DNA from: Spirogloea muscicola
Taxonomy: Eukaryota; Streptophyta; Zygnematophyceae; Spirogloeales; Spirogloeaceae
Assembly (NCBI GenBank): GCA_009602725.1
Contig: WELB01000048.1
Coordinates: 241,053-305,052, forward strand
Direction: 5' to 3'
DNA length: 64,000 nucleotides
Shown here: positions 29,628-46,893 of the stretch, one piece after another
Position numbering within the stretch: position 1 is the first letter of the stretch
Layout of the letters: each line of letters starts with the position of its first letter
Translations under genes and position numbers: made by a program
Notes under the pieces: generated by a model
Seen by the model: the letters and a program-made list of their open reading frames with translations, nothing else
What the model was told of the DNA's origin: nothing
The model's database searches: none

Positions 29628-32600
29628 CTAATTGTCTAGCACCTGCTCCCAATCGTCAACTTCAGATTGAGCACTTGTCATCATAGGAGTTGCTGGCCGA
29701 GCACTGCTGGTGCCATGGCCGCCATCCACTGTGGGGAGCGCTGAGAATTGATTTAAGTTTTGGGGTCTGCTGAGCCTGCCAGATGCCGCAGGGCCATCCC
29801 AGGCCGAAGAGACGGGTGACAGTGCATAAGTACTACCGACCTGGTGCCACGCACCATTGCCTGCCTTGGCCTTAGCAATGGCAACACTTCCCTTGTGGCT
29901 AGCAGCGCCCCATGCTGACCCTGCGCCTGCTGCACTTGAGAAGGGGGAGGGCGGGAGCGGGGGCGGAGCGGCAGAGACAGCGCCCCTGTAGGCAGAGGCC
30001 TGCGAGATGTGGCGTATGGCAGTGGCCGCTCGCGCCGGATGCTGGAAGACGGCCAGCGCCGACCGGTCAGTGAGCCAGACGACCTCGCACTCACCTGAGA
30101 AGGGCAGCAACAAGCCGCCGAGCCCTGTGCCGGGATCGAGGTCAAGCAGCGCTGCGACGCACGAGGGATCCATGTCGATGCCGGGCACGAATGGCGGCGC
30201 CTGCGAGCGGCTTGCAGCGCCGTTTGCCATTGTCCGGCTGCTCACCAGCGCCCGCGGCGCCTTGGCCTTGCTTGTCGGCACCACAACCACAAAGCGCTTG
30301 GGCTCTCGCCCTGCCGACTGCGCCACCATGCCCCACCTCGCTGCGAGGTGCCGCAGCGCCTCTCGCCGATCGTGCCGCTGCGGTGCGAATACGTGGCATA
30401 CGGGGGGTGCACTGGAGCTAACGCCACGCCGCGCCGCCTGCGGTGCAAGCAGCCACAGCAGGCGGGCTTCCACAGCGGCCACCCACTGCGGCTCCTGCTT
30501 GGCAAGGTCCGCAAGCTCCGCTTGTACTACGGCATCGCCCTTCTCCTCCTCTGTCACTGCCAGGTCAAAGCCGCCCCCAGCTGAGATGGCGCCGAATGCT
30601 TCCGCAAGCTGGCGCTTCTTCTCCAGCGCCACACACTCATCGCCGCACGCCAGCTGCCGCCGGCTCAGCGGCACGCGGGCACCGGCGGCCTGGCCATCGG
30701 CGCTGAGCGGCTGGAGGCTGCTCGGAAGGCCGGCAATGATCAGCGCCTCGGAACTTCGCGACTGGTCACTCTCCTTCCCACCAGCGCCGCAGGGCACCTT
30801 GGCACTGAGGTGGCCGCAGGCGCAGGAGATGGCGACCTGTATCGGGCACCGCACCTCAGGGCAGGGCGTCGTCAGATGGCATGTGGCAAGACACCGGTGC
30901 TGGCAGTCCCGCCGCGGTGCGCCGCACGGCTGCCCGCAGGCAGGAGGAAGGGCCTGCCCTCTGCCGCTGTCTTCAACAGGCAATGATGGCGTTGGCGGCG
31001 GGTCACACGGCGGCAGATGGCAGTCACGGGCGCAGAAGTGCACGCCGCACGCCCGCTTGCGGCCGCACTTGGTGGTGCACTTGATGTCCCGAGAACCGCA
31101 GGGGACGCCGCGCAGCACGACGTGGTCACCGACGCAGGGCTTGGCGACGGGCACGGCGCAGGGGGGGCAGGCGCCAAAGTGGCAGGGGTGCTGCGGCGGA
31201 TGCCCGCAGAGCTGGGGCCGCGCACAAGGCCGCGGGCATGACGGCAACGGCGTGCCGCAGGGCACGGGCGGCGGAATGGCTGTCGCGCCGCACGCGCACG
31301 ACAGCTCGGTGAAGGACGCTGCCAGACACGGTGGGCAGTGGCCTGGGTGACACAGCGCCTCGCAGGTGTGCGCGCCGCACCGCAGCTTCTTGCCGCAGGG
31401 CAGCATGCAAAGGTGTGGATCGAGCTCCACTATGCTGCCGCCGCCGTCCTCCGCCGGAGTCAGCTGGCTCTGCGCTGAGCAGCACCGCACGCTGCAGCGG
31501 TGCCGCCCACAGCTCTTCTTCTGGCCACACTTGCGGTCGCACAGGAACAGTAGTGCAGCCGCTCCGTCGCCGCCGACGCCCGAGCCTTTGTCAGCTGAAA
31601 GACGGTCTCCGCCTCCCGCCATGGATTGGCAGCAGGGCACGATGCGCGAGCTGGCACCGCACCGGCAGCGCTCCTCGACAGCAACCTGGCAGGGAGGGCA
31701 GGCCCCCACATGGCAGCGTAACTGGCAGGCGTGCGTGCCACAGCGCAGGTCCTTGCCACAGACGCCGCCGCACAGCGGCACTGGGTCCAGGCACGACACC
31801 CGCTGACTGCCACTGGGTAGGAGCTCCGCCATGCTGCGCTTGCCGCAGGGGCACGTGGCCACAACGGCCGGCGACCCACTGCACGGCCCGCAGCTGCCGC
31901 TGTGGCAGACCCGCTCGCAGGCGTGCTGCCTGCAGTCCAGTGGCTTGCCACATGCCTCGCCACAGGAAAATACTGGCATGCGCGCAGCTTTGCCGTCGCC
32001 CACTCCCTCGCCATCATCTTCAGCACGCGGTTCCACGTCGCAGCACCTCATCATCCGCCGCTCCTGCTTCCCGCAGAAACAGCCAGCCGGCAGGCTTGCA
32101 GTACAGCTGTCACAGGCGCCCTCGTGGCACACGCGTGTGCACCGGTGGCGACCACATCCCAGGAGGCGCCCGCAGGGCTTGCCGCAGCTCACACCACCCT
32201 TCTGCTGGTCCGAGCACCGCTGCACAACCTCCAGCTTGCCGCAATGGCACGCCTGCGATTCCAAGGTCGCATATGACATAAGCACAGGCAACAGACTGAA
32301 AGACAAGACCTAGACAACAATGGACGTACTGATGGACTCCTATATACTGTAGCATAATTCGACATATGTATGAAGGTCAGGTCTAAACCCTGCAACAGTA
32401 CGTGTGCACATGACTCCTCTTTACACACCCGCTTTCCATTTGGTAAAGAGACAGACACCAGCCATCATACAAGCAACATATACAGGTGAAACAGACAACA
32501 CGAGACCTACATGTGCATACACAAATTGGACAAGTCACAAGTGCCACGGACTGCAGGAAGCAGCCTGTAAGCAAGGAAATGCATCGACGACTTTGCAATT

Positions 32601-34500
32601 ACCTGTGGCGGGCTTGAGGACATGCAGGGCGGGCAGGGGCCAGGATGGCAAGCAAGTGTGCAGTGGTGGGGGCAACGTTGGTCGCCCGATCGGTCCAGGG
32701 ACTTGCGGCACGGCTCTCCACAGGAGTGCGGCGTAATGTAGTGATCCAGTGGCGGGTCCTCACGGCCCTTGCAGAAACACAAGTACCGCAGCTCGTTGGC
32801 GCGCACTTTGATCACAGCCTGTGAAGCGAATAAGTGCAGGCAAGGCAGAAACTGTCAGCAAGTGACAGCAGCTTCCTGCATGAGCCACATGACAAGTGCT
32901 ACCCAGGACAGGCGAGCTGGTTACGATTACCAGTCAGCCTCTAACAGCACCTTTCTGTGGAGGTCTAGCAAAGCTCGATCTTGCACCCATGCAGGCTCCA
33001 GGACATGTCCTTGCTCTCAAGGCACAAGTGGTGTCACATGCTGCGGACCTGGCAGCCAGGGCAACGCCAGTTGTCCAGCAATTCAGCGCCGCCGTTGGCC
33101 GTGGCGTGCGACAAGTCGGAGGATGTTGGGGCGCGCGCCCACCGCCGCGCACAGTTGAGGTGGAAGATAGAGTAGCAGCTCTCGCATGACCACGTGGCTG
33201 CAGACCGACCCACGCCTTCGTAACAGATCATGCACTCCACCTGATCATGCGGTGACATGAAACCTGAGTCAGAACTAGAGCAAGGAAACCCATCTTTGAC
33301 AGCACAACCAAGGAGCTTGTGAACTCCGCAGAACGTGCTGTGAGGGCAGGTTCGTTGAGGGTGGCTGCACTGTGTCATCAATTTATATCTGCAGCAGATC
33401 AACTCATACTGATCTTGGTGCTCAACCCTGCAAATGTAAGCCATTCCTCACAGTAAGTCATCCGGACAAACAGCACCAAGGACAGTGACAACGATCCCCA
33501 CCTTGCCAGTGACGAGCTTGTCCTCGAGCTCCTGCACGAGCTTTGGGACGTAAGCGCGGTCCCACCCCCTGTCACCCGGCGCCGAGACCTCCCTCGGCCG
33601 CGCAGCACGCGCCACCATCCTCGCCCTCTCGACCGCGTCCCTGCTGTAGGACTCGCGGTCGTCGGCGCCCCTCTCGCCGCGCCCGCGGCCCCTGCCACCA
33701 CCACTGGCAGGGCGTCCGCTGCCACCATAGCCATCAGCCGGCCCGTTGCTGCCCTGCTGCTGCTGGCCGATCCTGCCGCGTCTAGCGCCAGGCCCCTCCT
33801 GTGAGCTGATCGCCATGAGGCTGCCGCTGCCTGCATAACCAGCTGCCATGACCTCCGCAGAGGGACCAGCGGCCACCGGTGCCATCCTGGCGTCCTGGGA
33901 CGGGCCAGCAGGCTGGCGTGGCCCGGCCCGCCTGGCGCCCTCCCTCCTGCTCGGCCCCGCCGGCGACGGCCTCGACGGCAGCGGCTCGTCGCTCCGCGGC
34001 GGCTGGTCGAGCGCAGGCCCCGGCGGCCTCATCAGGAGCNNNNNNNNNNNNNNNNNNNNNNNNNNNNNNNNNNNNNNNNNNNNNNNNNNNNNNNNNNNNN
34101 NNNNNNNNNNNNNNNNNNNNNNNNNNNNNNNNNNNNNNNNNNNNNNNNNNNNNNNNNNNNNNNNNNNNNNNNNNNNNNNNNNNNNNNNNNNNNNNNNNNN
34201 NNNNNNNNNNNNNNNNNNNNNNNNNNNNNNNNNNNNNNNNNNNNNNNNNNNNNNNNNNNNNNNNNNNNNNNNNNNNNNNNNNNNNNNNNNNNNNCCGCCG
34301 CCGCCGCCGCCGAGGCCGCCGCGGAGCGCGGGGCGGCGGGCGATGGCGGCGGGGAGGCGGGGTTCTGTCACTGGCGAAAGCGGCGCCCCGTGACGGGCCC
34401 GGCTGAGCGCAATCAAGGCATCGCTGGATCTGGCGGGAAGGGCCCTGGAAGCCTCTGCAGGGGGCCGGTACCTTTCCCCTGGGGACGCGATCCGCCGCAT
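29628..34500 (-). CDS. NFXL1: NF-X1-type zinc finger protein (NFXL1-like)
   Basis: Exons on the minus strand are the first exon ending at 33502, then 33240-33049, 32818-32603 and 32252-29628; all introns are phase 0. An N-terminal disordered Gly/Arg region (GGGRGRGRGERG) is followed by KLVQELEDKLVTGK and a RING/PHD-type finger (VECMICYEGVGRSAATWSC ... FHLNCARRWARAPTS ... NWRCPGCQ). After LCFCKGREDPPLDHYITPH come the NF-X1 fingers of the form CGxHxCxxxCHxGxCPPC, repeated about ten times. The C-terminal part has an R3H-like helical region and ends DDWEQVLDN. Plant NFXL1 is a nuclear regulator of stress and defence genes with possible E3 ligase activity. The 5' end is interrupted by a 255-base N gap, so the start codon is not known. 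Confidence 0.93.
34040..34294. other. Assembly gap, 255 N
   Basis: A run of N inside the first exon of the NFXL1-like gene, next to a CCG triplet tract (34295-34312). The missing sequence is probably a GC-rich triplet repeat or Gly-rich coding sequence. Confidence 0.99.
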
Positions 34501-34867
34501 ATCGGATCCGATGGAGACGGGGCCCTCAAGCCCACCCCCCGGGTTGCTTCCGGAACGGCCCCCGCAGAAGGCAGAACTCTCGTGTCGCGGAGCGGCAGGT
34601 GGCCTACGGCGTCAAGCCAGGCGGCTCGACGACGGCGAGCCAGGTGGTGGCTGACCGGAGGCCCCGATGGTCGTTCGAGGCGGCGGCGTGACAAACCTGC
34701 GCCAGCTTGACCAGGAGATGTAAGAACATGGTAGCTCATCCATGTCCATTCTTGCACAATTCTGAGACAGCGCTTGTCTTGTGAATCAAGAAACAGCTCT
34801 TCCAAAACTAAGGGAGAAAAGAAAGGAAGTGGCTCTCCCCATGGAGGCAAGGGCTGTGAGAAGTCAG

Positions 34868-35062
34868 CCCGAAAAGCATTGACAAGAAACTAAAGCACAC
34901 AAAGAAAGAAAGCAGCTACAAATCACTCAGTAACCCCTGCTGAGCAGCCGCAAGTCAGATAGGCTAGGGTCCTGAAAGTGGGTCCCCTGGCCAGAGCCAG
35001 AGGCAGCAGCAAGAGCTCTGCCGGCACGAAGGTGCAGCGCACGGGCCATCGACCGCTGCAGC
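34868..35062 (-). mobile_element. 5'-truncated LINE B 3' end (reverse)
   Basis: The minus strand reads RSMARALHLRAGRALAAASG, then DLRLLSRGY-stop, then the UTR ACTGAGTGATTTGTAGCTGC. It joins directly to a plus-strand LINE B end at 35063, a small version of the large palindrome at 36-40 kb. Confidence 0.75.
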
Positions 35063-35255
35063 GAGACGGCTGCTTAGCAGGGGTTACTGAGTGATTTGTA
35101 GCTGCTTTCTTTCTTTGTGTGCTTTAGTTTCTTAGCGCTTCCTCTGGCTTCCTCTGGCCCCCTTCTCGTTCTTTGTTCATTCTTTTTTGGGCTGGCTTTT
35201 CCAGCCCCTATCCTCAATGGGCGCGCCCTTTCTTCTGACAAGGTTCGAAGGGGCC
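35063..35255 (+). mobile_element. LINE B 3' UTR end (forward)
   Basis: Starts with the last codons (CTGCTTAGCAGGGGTTACTGA) and continues with the type B UTR: TGTAGCTGCTTTCTTTCTTT, TTAGCGCTTCC, CCCCTTCTCGTTCTTTGTTC, then the GGGCTGGC hairpin and CCTATCCTCAATGGGC. Confidence 0.75.
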
Positions 35256-35317
35256 AAAGTACGAAGGTCCCAAAAGCCAAAGCGCTATCTCGGAACTGGT
35301 GTAGGATGAACCACTCC

Positions 35318-35490
35318 ATAACTACGAGTGAGGAGCCTTAAAACCGACAGACTAGCTGCCGGAAAACAATCCCCCAGACGACAGCCAAAGGCTGCAGCGA
35401 GAGCACGGCCAGCACGCAGGTGCAAGAATTGGGTCATGGACCGTTGTGGGGAAATGGATAGTCGCATGCGGTAGACTGAGATGTAAGAAC
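35318..35490 (-). mobile_element. 5'-truncated LINE 3' coding end
   Basis: The minus strand reads VYRMRLSISPQRSMTQFLHL, RAGRALAAAFG and LRLLTRSY, a diverged version of the LINE B C-terminus. A similar copy lies at 40068-40175. Confidence 0.65.
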
Positions 35491-35559
35491 ATGTAAGCCC
35501 ATCCATGTCCATTCTTTCACAGAGAAGAGAACAGAGAAGAAGACGTACATTCTTTCCCA

Positions 35560-35870
35560 GAATTATTCTTTAACAGCCCTCGCCCCCTTTTCTTGCAAAA
35601 GAAGAAACAGCTCTTCCAGCCCCTATCCTCAATGGGCGAGCACTTTCTTCCAAATGAAAGAAAGGGAAGAAGACTCTTCCAGTAGTGTCAATTCTTTTTG
35701 GGCTGGCTTCTCACAGCCCTTGGCCCCATTGGGAGAGCCACTTCTTCCAGTAGAGGCGACGGCTGTGATTGGCCAGCCCACAGAAGTCACTTCTCTCTGG
35801 GCTGGCTTTTCACTGAAGAGCTCACTCCCTTATCACAGCTCCCGCCACGCAGAGAAAGCGCGCCCCAAAG
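35560..35870. repeat. GGGCTGGC hairpin modules
   Basis: Several copies of the same module as in the 24-29 kb cluster (near 35615, 35698, 35775 and 35798), following a LINE 3' end. Confidence 0.65.
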
Positions 35871-36099
35871 AGCTGACTTGAATCCAAGGAGGCGAGGGCT
35901 GAGATACGCTTTGTTCATACGCATCATTTTAAAGGGCTGACCAACTACAGGCATCGCCGTCTACTGGAAGAGTATTCTTCTAAAAGCCAGCCCGAATGAA
36001 GAAGTGGCACTCCCAATGGGGGCAAGGGCTGCGGAAAGCCATCCCAAAAAGAATTGACAAAGGTTCGGAGGGTATTGCGGAGGAGCTCCGGGCATCCTT

Positions 36100-38117
36100 C
36101 AGGAGAAGGGGCTCGCCCATTGAGGATATGGGCTGGAACAGCCAGCCCAAAAAAGAATGAGGAGAATACAAGAAGGGGACCAGGCGAAGCACTAAGAAAG
36201 ACAAGCACAGAAAGAAAGAAAGCAGCTACGAACCACTCAGTAACCCCTGCTAAGCAGTCGCAGGTCAGAGATGCTAGGCTCCTCCCCTGGCCACAGCCAG
36301 AGGCAGCAGCGAGGGCTCTGCCGGCACGCAGGTGCAGCGCACGGGCCATAGACCTCTGCAGCGAGACGGCCAGGCGCATTCGGTACACCTGCGCGATCGA
36401 CCCGGCTGCAGGAAAGTCCACCGGCTCCCCATGGAAGCGGCGGGCGATGGCGTGGCGGGCGAGCTGGTTGAGCAGCTCGAGCCACCGAGCACCCAACGCC
36501 CCATCTCTTAATACACACGCATTTCCATGGGTGTCGACAGCCAGCGGGAAGAACATGTCTTCCGGCGGATGGTCTGCATACTTGAGCGCTTTTGCCTGAG
36601 CGGCGCAGGCGACCGCATACGCAGCCTTGTTGGCACATTGGGCTGGGTGTGAGCGGTCGAATGCGTCGGTGGTCACCACGTCCAGGAGAAGACGTGGCCC
36701 GCCGGCCTGTGGGGTGGCCACCAGGTCTACGCGACGGGCGTGGAGACCGTTGGCTCTTTTCTGGAGCGGCATGACGCCGGAGTGCTCCGCTGCCACCGAC
36801 AAGCCAGCCTCCACCAGGATGCCATGCATCGCATCCTGGTGCAGAACGTGAGCAGCCAGCTCCCCCGGCTCGGCCCCGCGCTCACCACACTCGCATTGAC
36901 GCACGCCCTGGAGGCATGGCGGCGGCAGGCCTAGGAGCCGGTGGACGGCACTTCGGAATACCTCGTCCGGGAGGGCGAGGGCGTCGTTGAGTGGGAGGGC
37001 CTGGAGCCACGCCGCTGCCCCCAGGGAAGAGGCCGATTGAAGTCTCGCGCGCCCGCGCAGGTCGGCCTCGGGGAGCTGTAGCACGGCGGGGGTGGAGGCG
37101 GCCTTGTCGACCACGGCCGCGAAGCGCGCTTGGACGCGCAGGTCAGCGGTGTGCGCGAGGTGCGCAAAGGAGACCGCCTGGCCTGCCAGGTCCGGGTGCG
37201 CCGCGAGCAGCTCCGGGTGGGCGGAGCGAAGCGACACCTGGAACGGCAGCGCGCCCATGTCGACCTCCACCACCGCCTGCTCCAGTTCACGCCCGGGCCG
37301 TGGACCATGAAGCGCTGGGCCACGGAGGCGGCAGTCTGCGCCCAGCTGCCGAGGTATGCAGCCCGGCAAGAACGGGCGAGCGGGCGCAGGCCGAGACCAC
37401 CGTGGCTGAGGGGTAGCGCCGCCTGGTGAATAGCGGCTGGCGACTGGAGGAAGCCCTGGTGGCGGACCAGGGCCGCCAAGCTCGCCACCATGCCCGCGTC
37501 AAAATCCGCGTATGCCGCCAACGCCCCTGGGGACGGCGGGAGTGGCCCGCGTCAAGTACCGGGGCCGCTGCCCAATGGCCTTGGTCAACATGGCCAACGA
37601 CAGCTGCATATCGTCCAGCTCGGGAAGCCGGGCCGCAGGCTGAAAATGCTCCACAAGGCGGGCGCGCAGCTGCCCCTCCACGAAGGACGGCGCGCCGATG
37701 GGACCCCCAGCAGGGTGAAGCCATCTGCTGGAGTTAGGCATCCGGTGGGCAGCGTCAGGTTGGGTGGGAGGCCGCAGGGAGACCAAGCCGCGCACTTCGA
37801 CGCCCGGGTGGACCGGCCGAGGGTGGCCAGCTGCAGCTCGAAGGTGACGAAGGCCGCCGCCACGTCTTCCGGAGGGCCGACTATGGTGGTGTCGTCCGCG
37901 AAGGTGGGGAGTAGGACTCCTGGGTGTGCCGCCGCGGTAGCCTGCAGCGCCCCGTGGTGAGCGAGCGCAAAGTAGAAGCCGGCGAGGGGCTCCCCTTGCC
38001 GCGTGCCCGCTTGGGACTGCGGGACCTCCACTTGATCACCCCCTGTCCACCAGGAGGTCGCTGGGCTGACCATACCCCAAGTGGAAAAAGGGTACCAGGG
38101 AGGGGAAGGGAGGGGAC
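36100..38117 (-). mobile_element. LINE B copy, left arm of the palindrome
   Basis: The 5'-truncated LINE starts near 38117 in the RT domain (LVPFFHLGYGQPSDLL; motif B AGTRQGEPLAGFYFALAHH; motif C FADDTTIVGPPEDV). It continues through a Cys/His knuckle and a REL-endonuclease core (RRVDLVATPQAGGPRLLLDV) to YRMRLAVSLQRSMARALHL and DLRLLSRGY-stop (36239-36237), then the type B UTR. Relative to the right arm it lacks a segment after AAHVL and keeps about 28 bases that the right arm lost. The frame is shifted in several places. Confidence 0.85.
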
Positions 38118-40015
38118 CCCCTCGCCGGCTTCTACTTTGCGCTCGCTCACCACCGGGCGCTGCAGGCTACCGCGGCGGCACACCCAGGAGTCCTTCTCCC
38201 CACCTTCGCGGACGACACCACCATAGTCGGCCCTCCCGAAGACGTGGCGGCGGCCTTCGTCACCTTCGAGCAGCAGCTGGCCACCCTCGGCCTGTCCATT
38301 CGGGCGGCGAAGTGCGCGGCTTGGTCCCCCGGCGGCATCCCATCCACCCTGGCGCTGCCCCCCGGATGCTGGACTCCTGCAGACGGCTTCACCCTCCTGG
38401 GGGTCCCCATCGGCGCGCCCGCCTTGTGGAGCATCTTCAGCCTGCGGCCCGGCTTCCCGAGCTGGACGATATGCAGCTGTCGTTGGCCATGTTGACCAAG
38501 GCCATTGGGCAGCGGCCCCGGTACTTGACGCGGGCCACTCCCGCCGTCCCCAGGGGCGTTGGCGGCATACGCGGATGTTGACGCGGGCATGGTGGCGAGC
38601 TTGGCGGCCCTGGTCCGCCACCAGGGCTTCCTCCAGTCGCCAGCCGCTATTCACCAGGCGGCGCTACCCCTCAGCCACGGTGGTCTCGGCCTGCGCCCGC
38701 TCGCCCGTTCTTGCCGGGCTGCATACCTCGGCAGCTGGGCGCAGACTGCCGCCTCCGTGGCCCAGCGCTTCATGGTCCACGGCCGGCGTGCACTGGAGCA
38801 GGCGGTGGTGGAGGTCGACATGGGCGCGCTGCCGTTCCAGGTGTCGCTTCGCTCTGCCCACCAGGAGCTGCTCGCGGCGCACCCGGACCTGGCAGGCCAG
38901 GCGGTCTCCTTTGCGCACCTCGCGCGCACCGCTGACCTGTGCGTCCAAGCGCGCTTCGCGGCCGTGGTCGACAAGGGCGCCTACACCACCGCCGTGTTGC
39001 AGCTCCCCGAGGCCGACCTTCGCGGGCGCGCGAGACTTCAATCGGCCTCTTCCCCGGGGGCAGCGGCATGGCTCCAGGCCCTCCCACTCAACGACGCCCT
39101 CGCCCTCCCGGACGAGGTATTCCGAAGTGCCGTCCACCGGCTCCTAGGCCTGCCGCCGCCATGCCTCCAGGGCGTGCATCAATGCGAGTGTGGTGAGCGC
39201 GGGGCCGAGCTGGGGGAGCTGGCTGCTCACGTTCTGCGCTGTTCGCACGGCGGAGAGCGGACAGCTGCCCATGACCGCCTCCGGGATGCGATGCATGACA
39301 TCCTGGTGGAGGCTGGCTTGTCGGTGGCAGCGGAGCACTCCGGCGTCATGCCGCTCCAGGAAAGGGCCGACGGTCTCCACGCCCGCGCGTAGACCTGGTG
39401 GCCACCCCACAGGCCGGCGGGCCACGTCTTCTCCTGGACGTGGTGACCACCGACGCATTCGACCGCTCACACCCAGCCCAATGTGCCACCAAGGCTGGGT
39501 ATGCGGTCGCCTGCGCCGCTCTGGCTAAGGAGCTCAAGGACGCCGACCATCCGCGGGAAGACGAGTTCTTCCCGTTGGCAATTGACACCCATGGGGCGCT
39601 GGGCGCTCGGTGGCTCGAGCTGCTCACCCAGCTCGCCCGCCACACCATCGACCGTCGCTTCCATGGGGAGCCGGTAGACTTCCCTGCAGCCGGGTCGCTG
39701 GCGCAAGTGTATCGTATGCGCCTGGCCGTCTCGCTGCAGAGGTCTATGGCCCGCGCGCTGCACCTTCGTGCCGGCAGAGCCCTCGCTGCTGCCTCTGGCT
39801 CTGGCCAGGGGACCCAACTCCAGGAGCCTAGCGTCTCTGATCTGCGGCTGCTTAGCAGGGGTTACTGAGTGATCGTAGCTGCTTTGTTTCTTTGTGTGAT
39901 TGTTTTTCTTAGCGCTTCCCCTGGCCCCCTTCTCGTACTTTGTTCATTCTCTTTTGGGCTGGCTTTTCCAGCCCCTATCCTCAATGGGCGAGCACTTTCT
40001 CTACAAGCGTTTAGC
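38107..40015 (+). mobile_element. LINE B copy, right arm of the palindrome
   Basis: This begins within RT motif B (PLAGFYFALAHH-type), passes FADDTTIVGPPEDV and TPADGFTLLGVPIG, and gives a long open stretch (38559-39392) with HVLRCSHGGERTAAHDRLRD. The endonuclease core is LLLDVVTTDAFDRS and the end is SDLRLLSRGY-stop at 39866-39868, followed by the type B UTR with its hairpin to about 40015. It is highly similar to the reversed left arm but carries its own small deletions. Confidence 0.85.
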
Positions 40016-40067
40016 AGCTACAAAGGGGCCTGAAGATGCTATGTCGGAACAGGGAGAGGATGGATCA

Positions 40068-40175
40068 TTCAGTAGTTACGCGTGAGGAGCCTCAGATCCG
40101 ACAGACTAGCTGCCGGAAAACTATCCCCCTGACGAAAGCTGGAGGCCGCAGCGAAAGAATTGGACAAGGTCCGAA
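40068..40175 (-). mobile_element. 5'-truncated LINE 3' coding end
   Basis: The minus strand ends SDLRLLTRNY-stop, with preceding bases like those at 35318-35400 (GACAGACTAGCTGCCGGAAA in plus orientation). Confidence 0.6.
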
Positions 40176-40504
40176 GGGGCCGCAAAGTGCTGAGAGCACA
40201 CAAAGGAGAAGTAATATGTGAAGAAGTATTTTTGGAGCTCTCGTGGTAGTGGCCACTTGCATAGCTGCGTGCTTTGCGCTCTCCGGCCCCTCTCTTCCCG
40301 GCCATCTTATTGGCCTGGTCCTTGTCCATTCAGCCATGCAAGAGACTACAGCGAATGGGAGCTTAGTGATCCCGGATCAGCAGCCCGATGTCGGAGACAC
40401 AGCCCCCGCCCCCTTCAGCAGAGCTCACTTTCTCAATTTCGATTTGGCCTCACACAGCCCTTACTAGCATCGAATCTCTCCTTCATTGTCGTATACATTT
40501 AGTA

Positions 40505-40580
40505 TGACCTGTGTATTGGCTCGGCTTGGCCTCCCTTTCATACCATGCGCACCACGCGCGTTCTGTCTTTTCACATTCCC
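40505..40580 (-). repeat. SINE-like repeat, diverged reverse copy
   Basis: The reverse complement shares the AAAGGGAGGCCAA and GCGCGTGG-type parts of the SINE-like unit. Confidence 0.5.
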
Positions 40581-41423
40581 TGCACCTTCCTTGCCACTTT
40601 GCTCATTAGCTTCGAGAGCCCTTGTGCTGTGGCAGCTGGCAACCTCTCTCAAGAGCTAGTTGCTTTGAGATACTCAAGTAGCAAGCGTAGGGGCTAGCAG
40701 GGCCAGCAACCCAGAACTGCAGCTTGTGCTCTGGAGCCTGCTGCAGCTCCTCGCGAAGCCCACCCAAGTGGTTCATATGTTTGGCATAATTATCTGTAGC
40801 ACTCATTTGTAGAGGTTGCCTGAATTGAATTTTTCATGGCTAGGCTGACCTTCAAGCGTGCCTTACACATTGAATGAATGCAGTGCCCCCAATGGCACTG
40901 CTTATGCATACCCCCACTCAAATTTTATCATAGACAATCCAAAAGCTCTCCCACTGAAGCTGCCTTGCAATCCTCAGCACATACGCAATGTATTCTCCAA
41001 TATGACTTAAGCACTGTGCGCTACTTAACAAAGCTGGCACATAGGAGGCATAACAGCGCAACAATAAATGCTGTCCAGTCTGGTTTCCTACAAGCGAGGA
41101 GGTCGGCAGAAAGATTCCACGCAACGAACTTTGAGCAAGCTCTCCTGAAAGGAGAGGAAGAAAGCAATGTGCACATTGCTGTCTTTTCAACAGCACCAAG
41201 GAGCAACTAAAAGAGGAAGGCAGAGTGAGATGTGAAGTGTCATGCGTGTGGAGCACTGCATCCACGCCGAAAACGCCTGTATGGTTGTGATGGACTTCTC
41301 CTCTCGTTGAGGGGCTCAATCAGTCCATAATGCCAAGCTCAAAACTGGAAGCCAGATATGGCCACGTGAGGCTGTGACTTGAGTGACACAGAGTAATCGA
41401 CCACTCTCCATGTTCAGCAAAAT
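40581..41423. other. Intergenic stretch, no gene assigned
   Basis: A minus-strand frame at 40606-40806 (HMNHLGGLREELQQAPEHKL) looks somewhat protein-like but stands alone. The rest is AT-richer and probably includes the 3' UTR of the Ca2+ pump gene. Confidence 0.4.
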
Positions 41424-46665
<5,242 letters not shown>

Positions 46666-46893
46666 CGCAAAGACTAGGTCTTAAGGGCAGCTGTCAGCCC
46701 GCAAATTGATTGTGACTTGGAGCAATAGAGAAGTTTGTCATGATCGTTGGAGCAGGAGCAAGGATTGGAGCAGGAGCAAGGATTTGGTGACCCCTCCAGA
46801 CCACTGACCGATATTTTGGAGAAGCAGTCCCGGCTATTACCCCTGCCAACAAGCAAGAAAGTATGTAAACTTTGAACAGAGCCGCAGCTCACC

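Noticed and set aside
30007-31350. 447-codon plus-strand frame
   Set aside because: Shadow of the NFXL1-like exon on the opposite strand.
37881-38654. Long minus-strand frame across the palindrome centre
   Set aside because: It is the antisense of the right LINE arm. The true coding direction there is plus.
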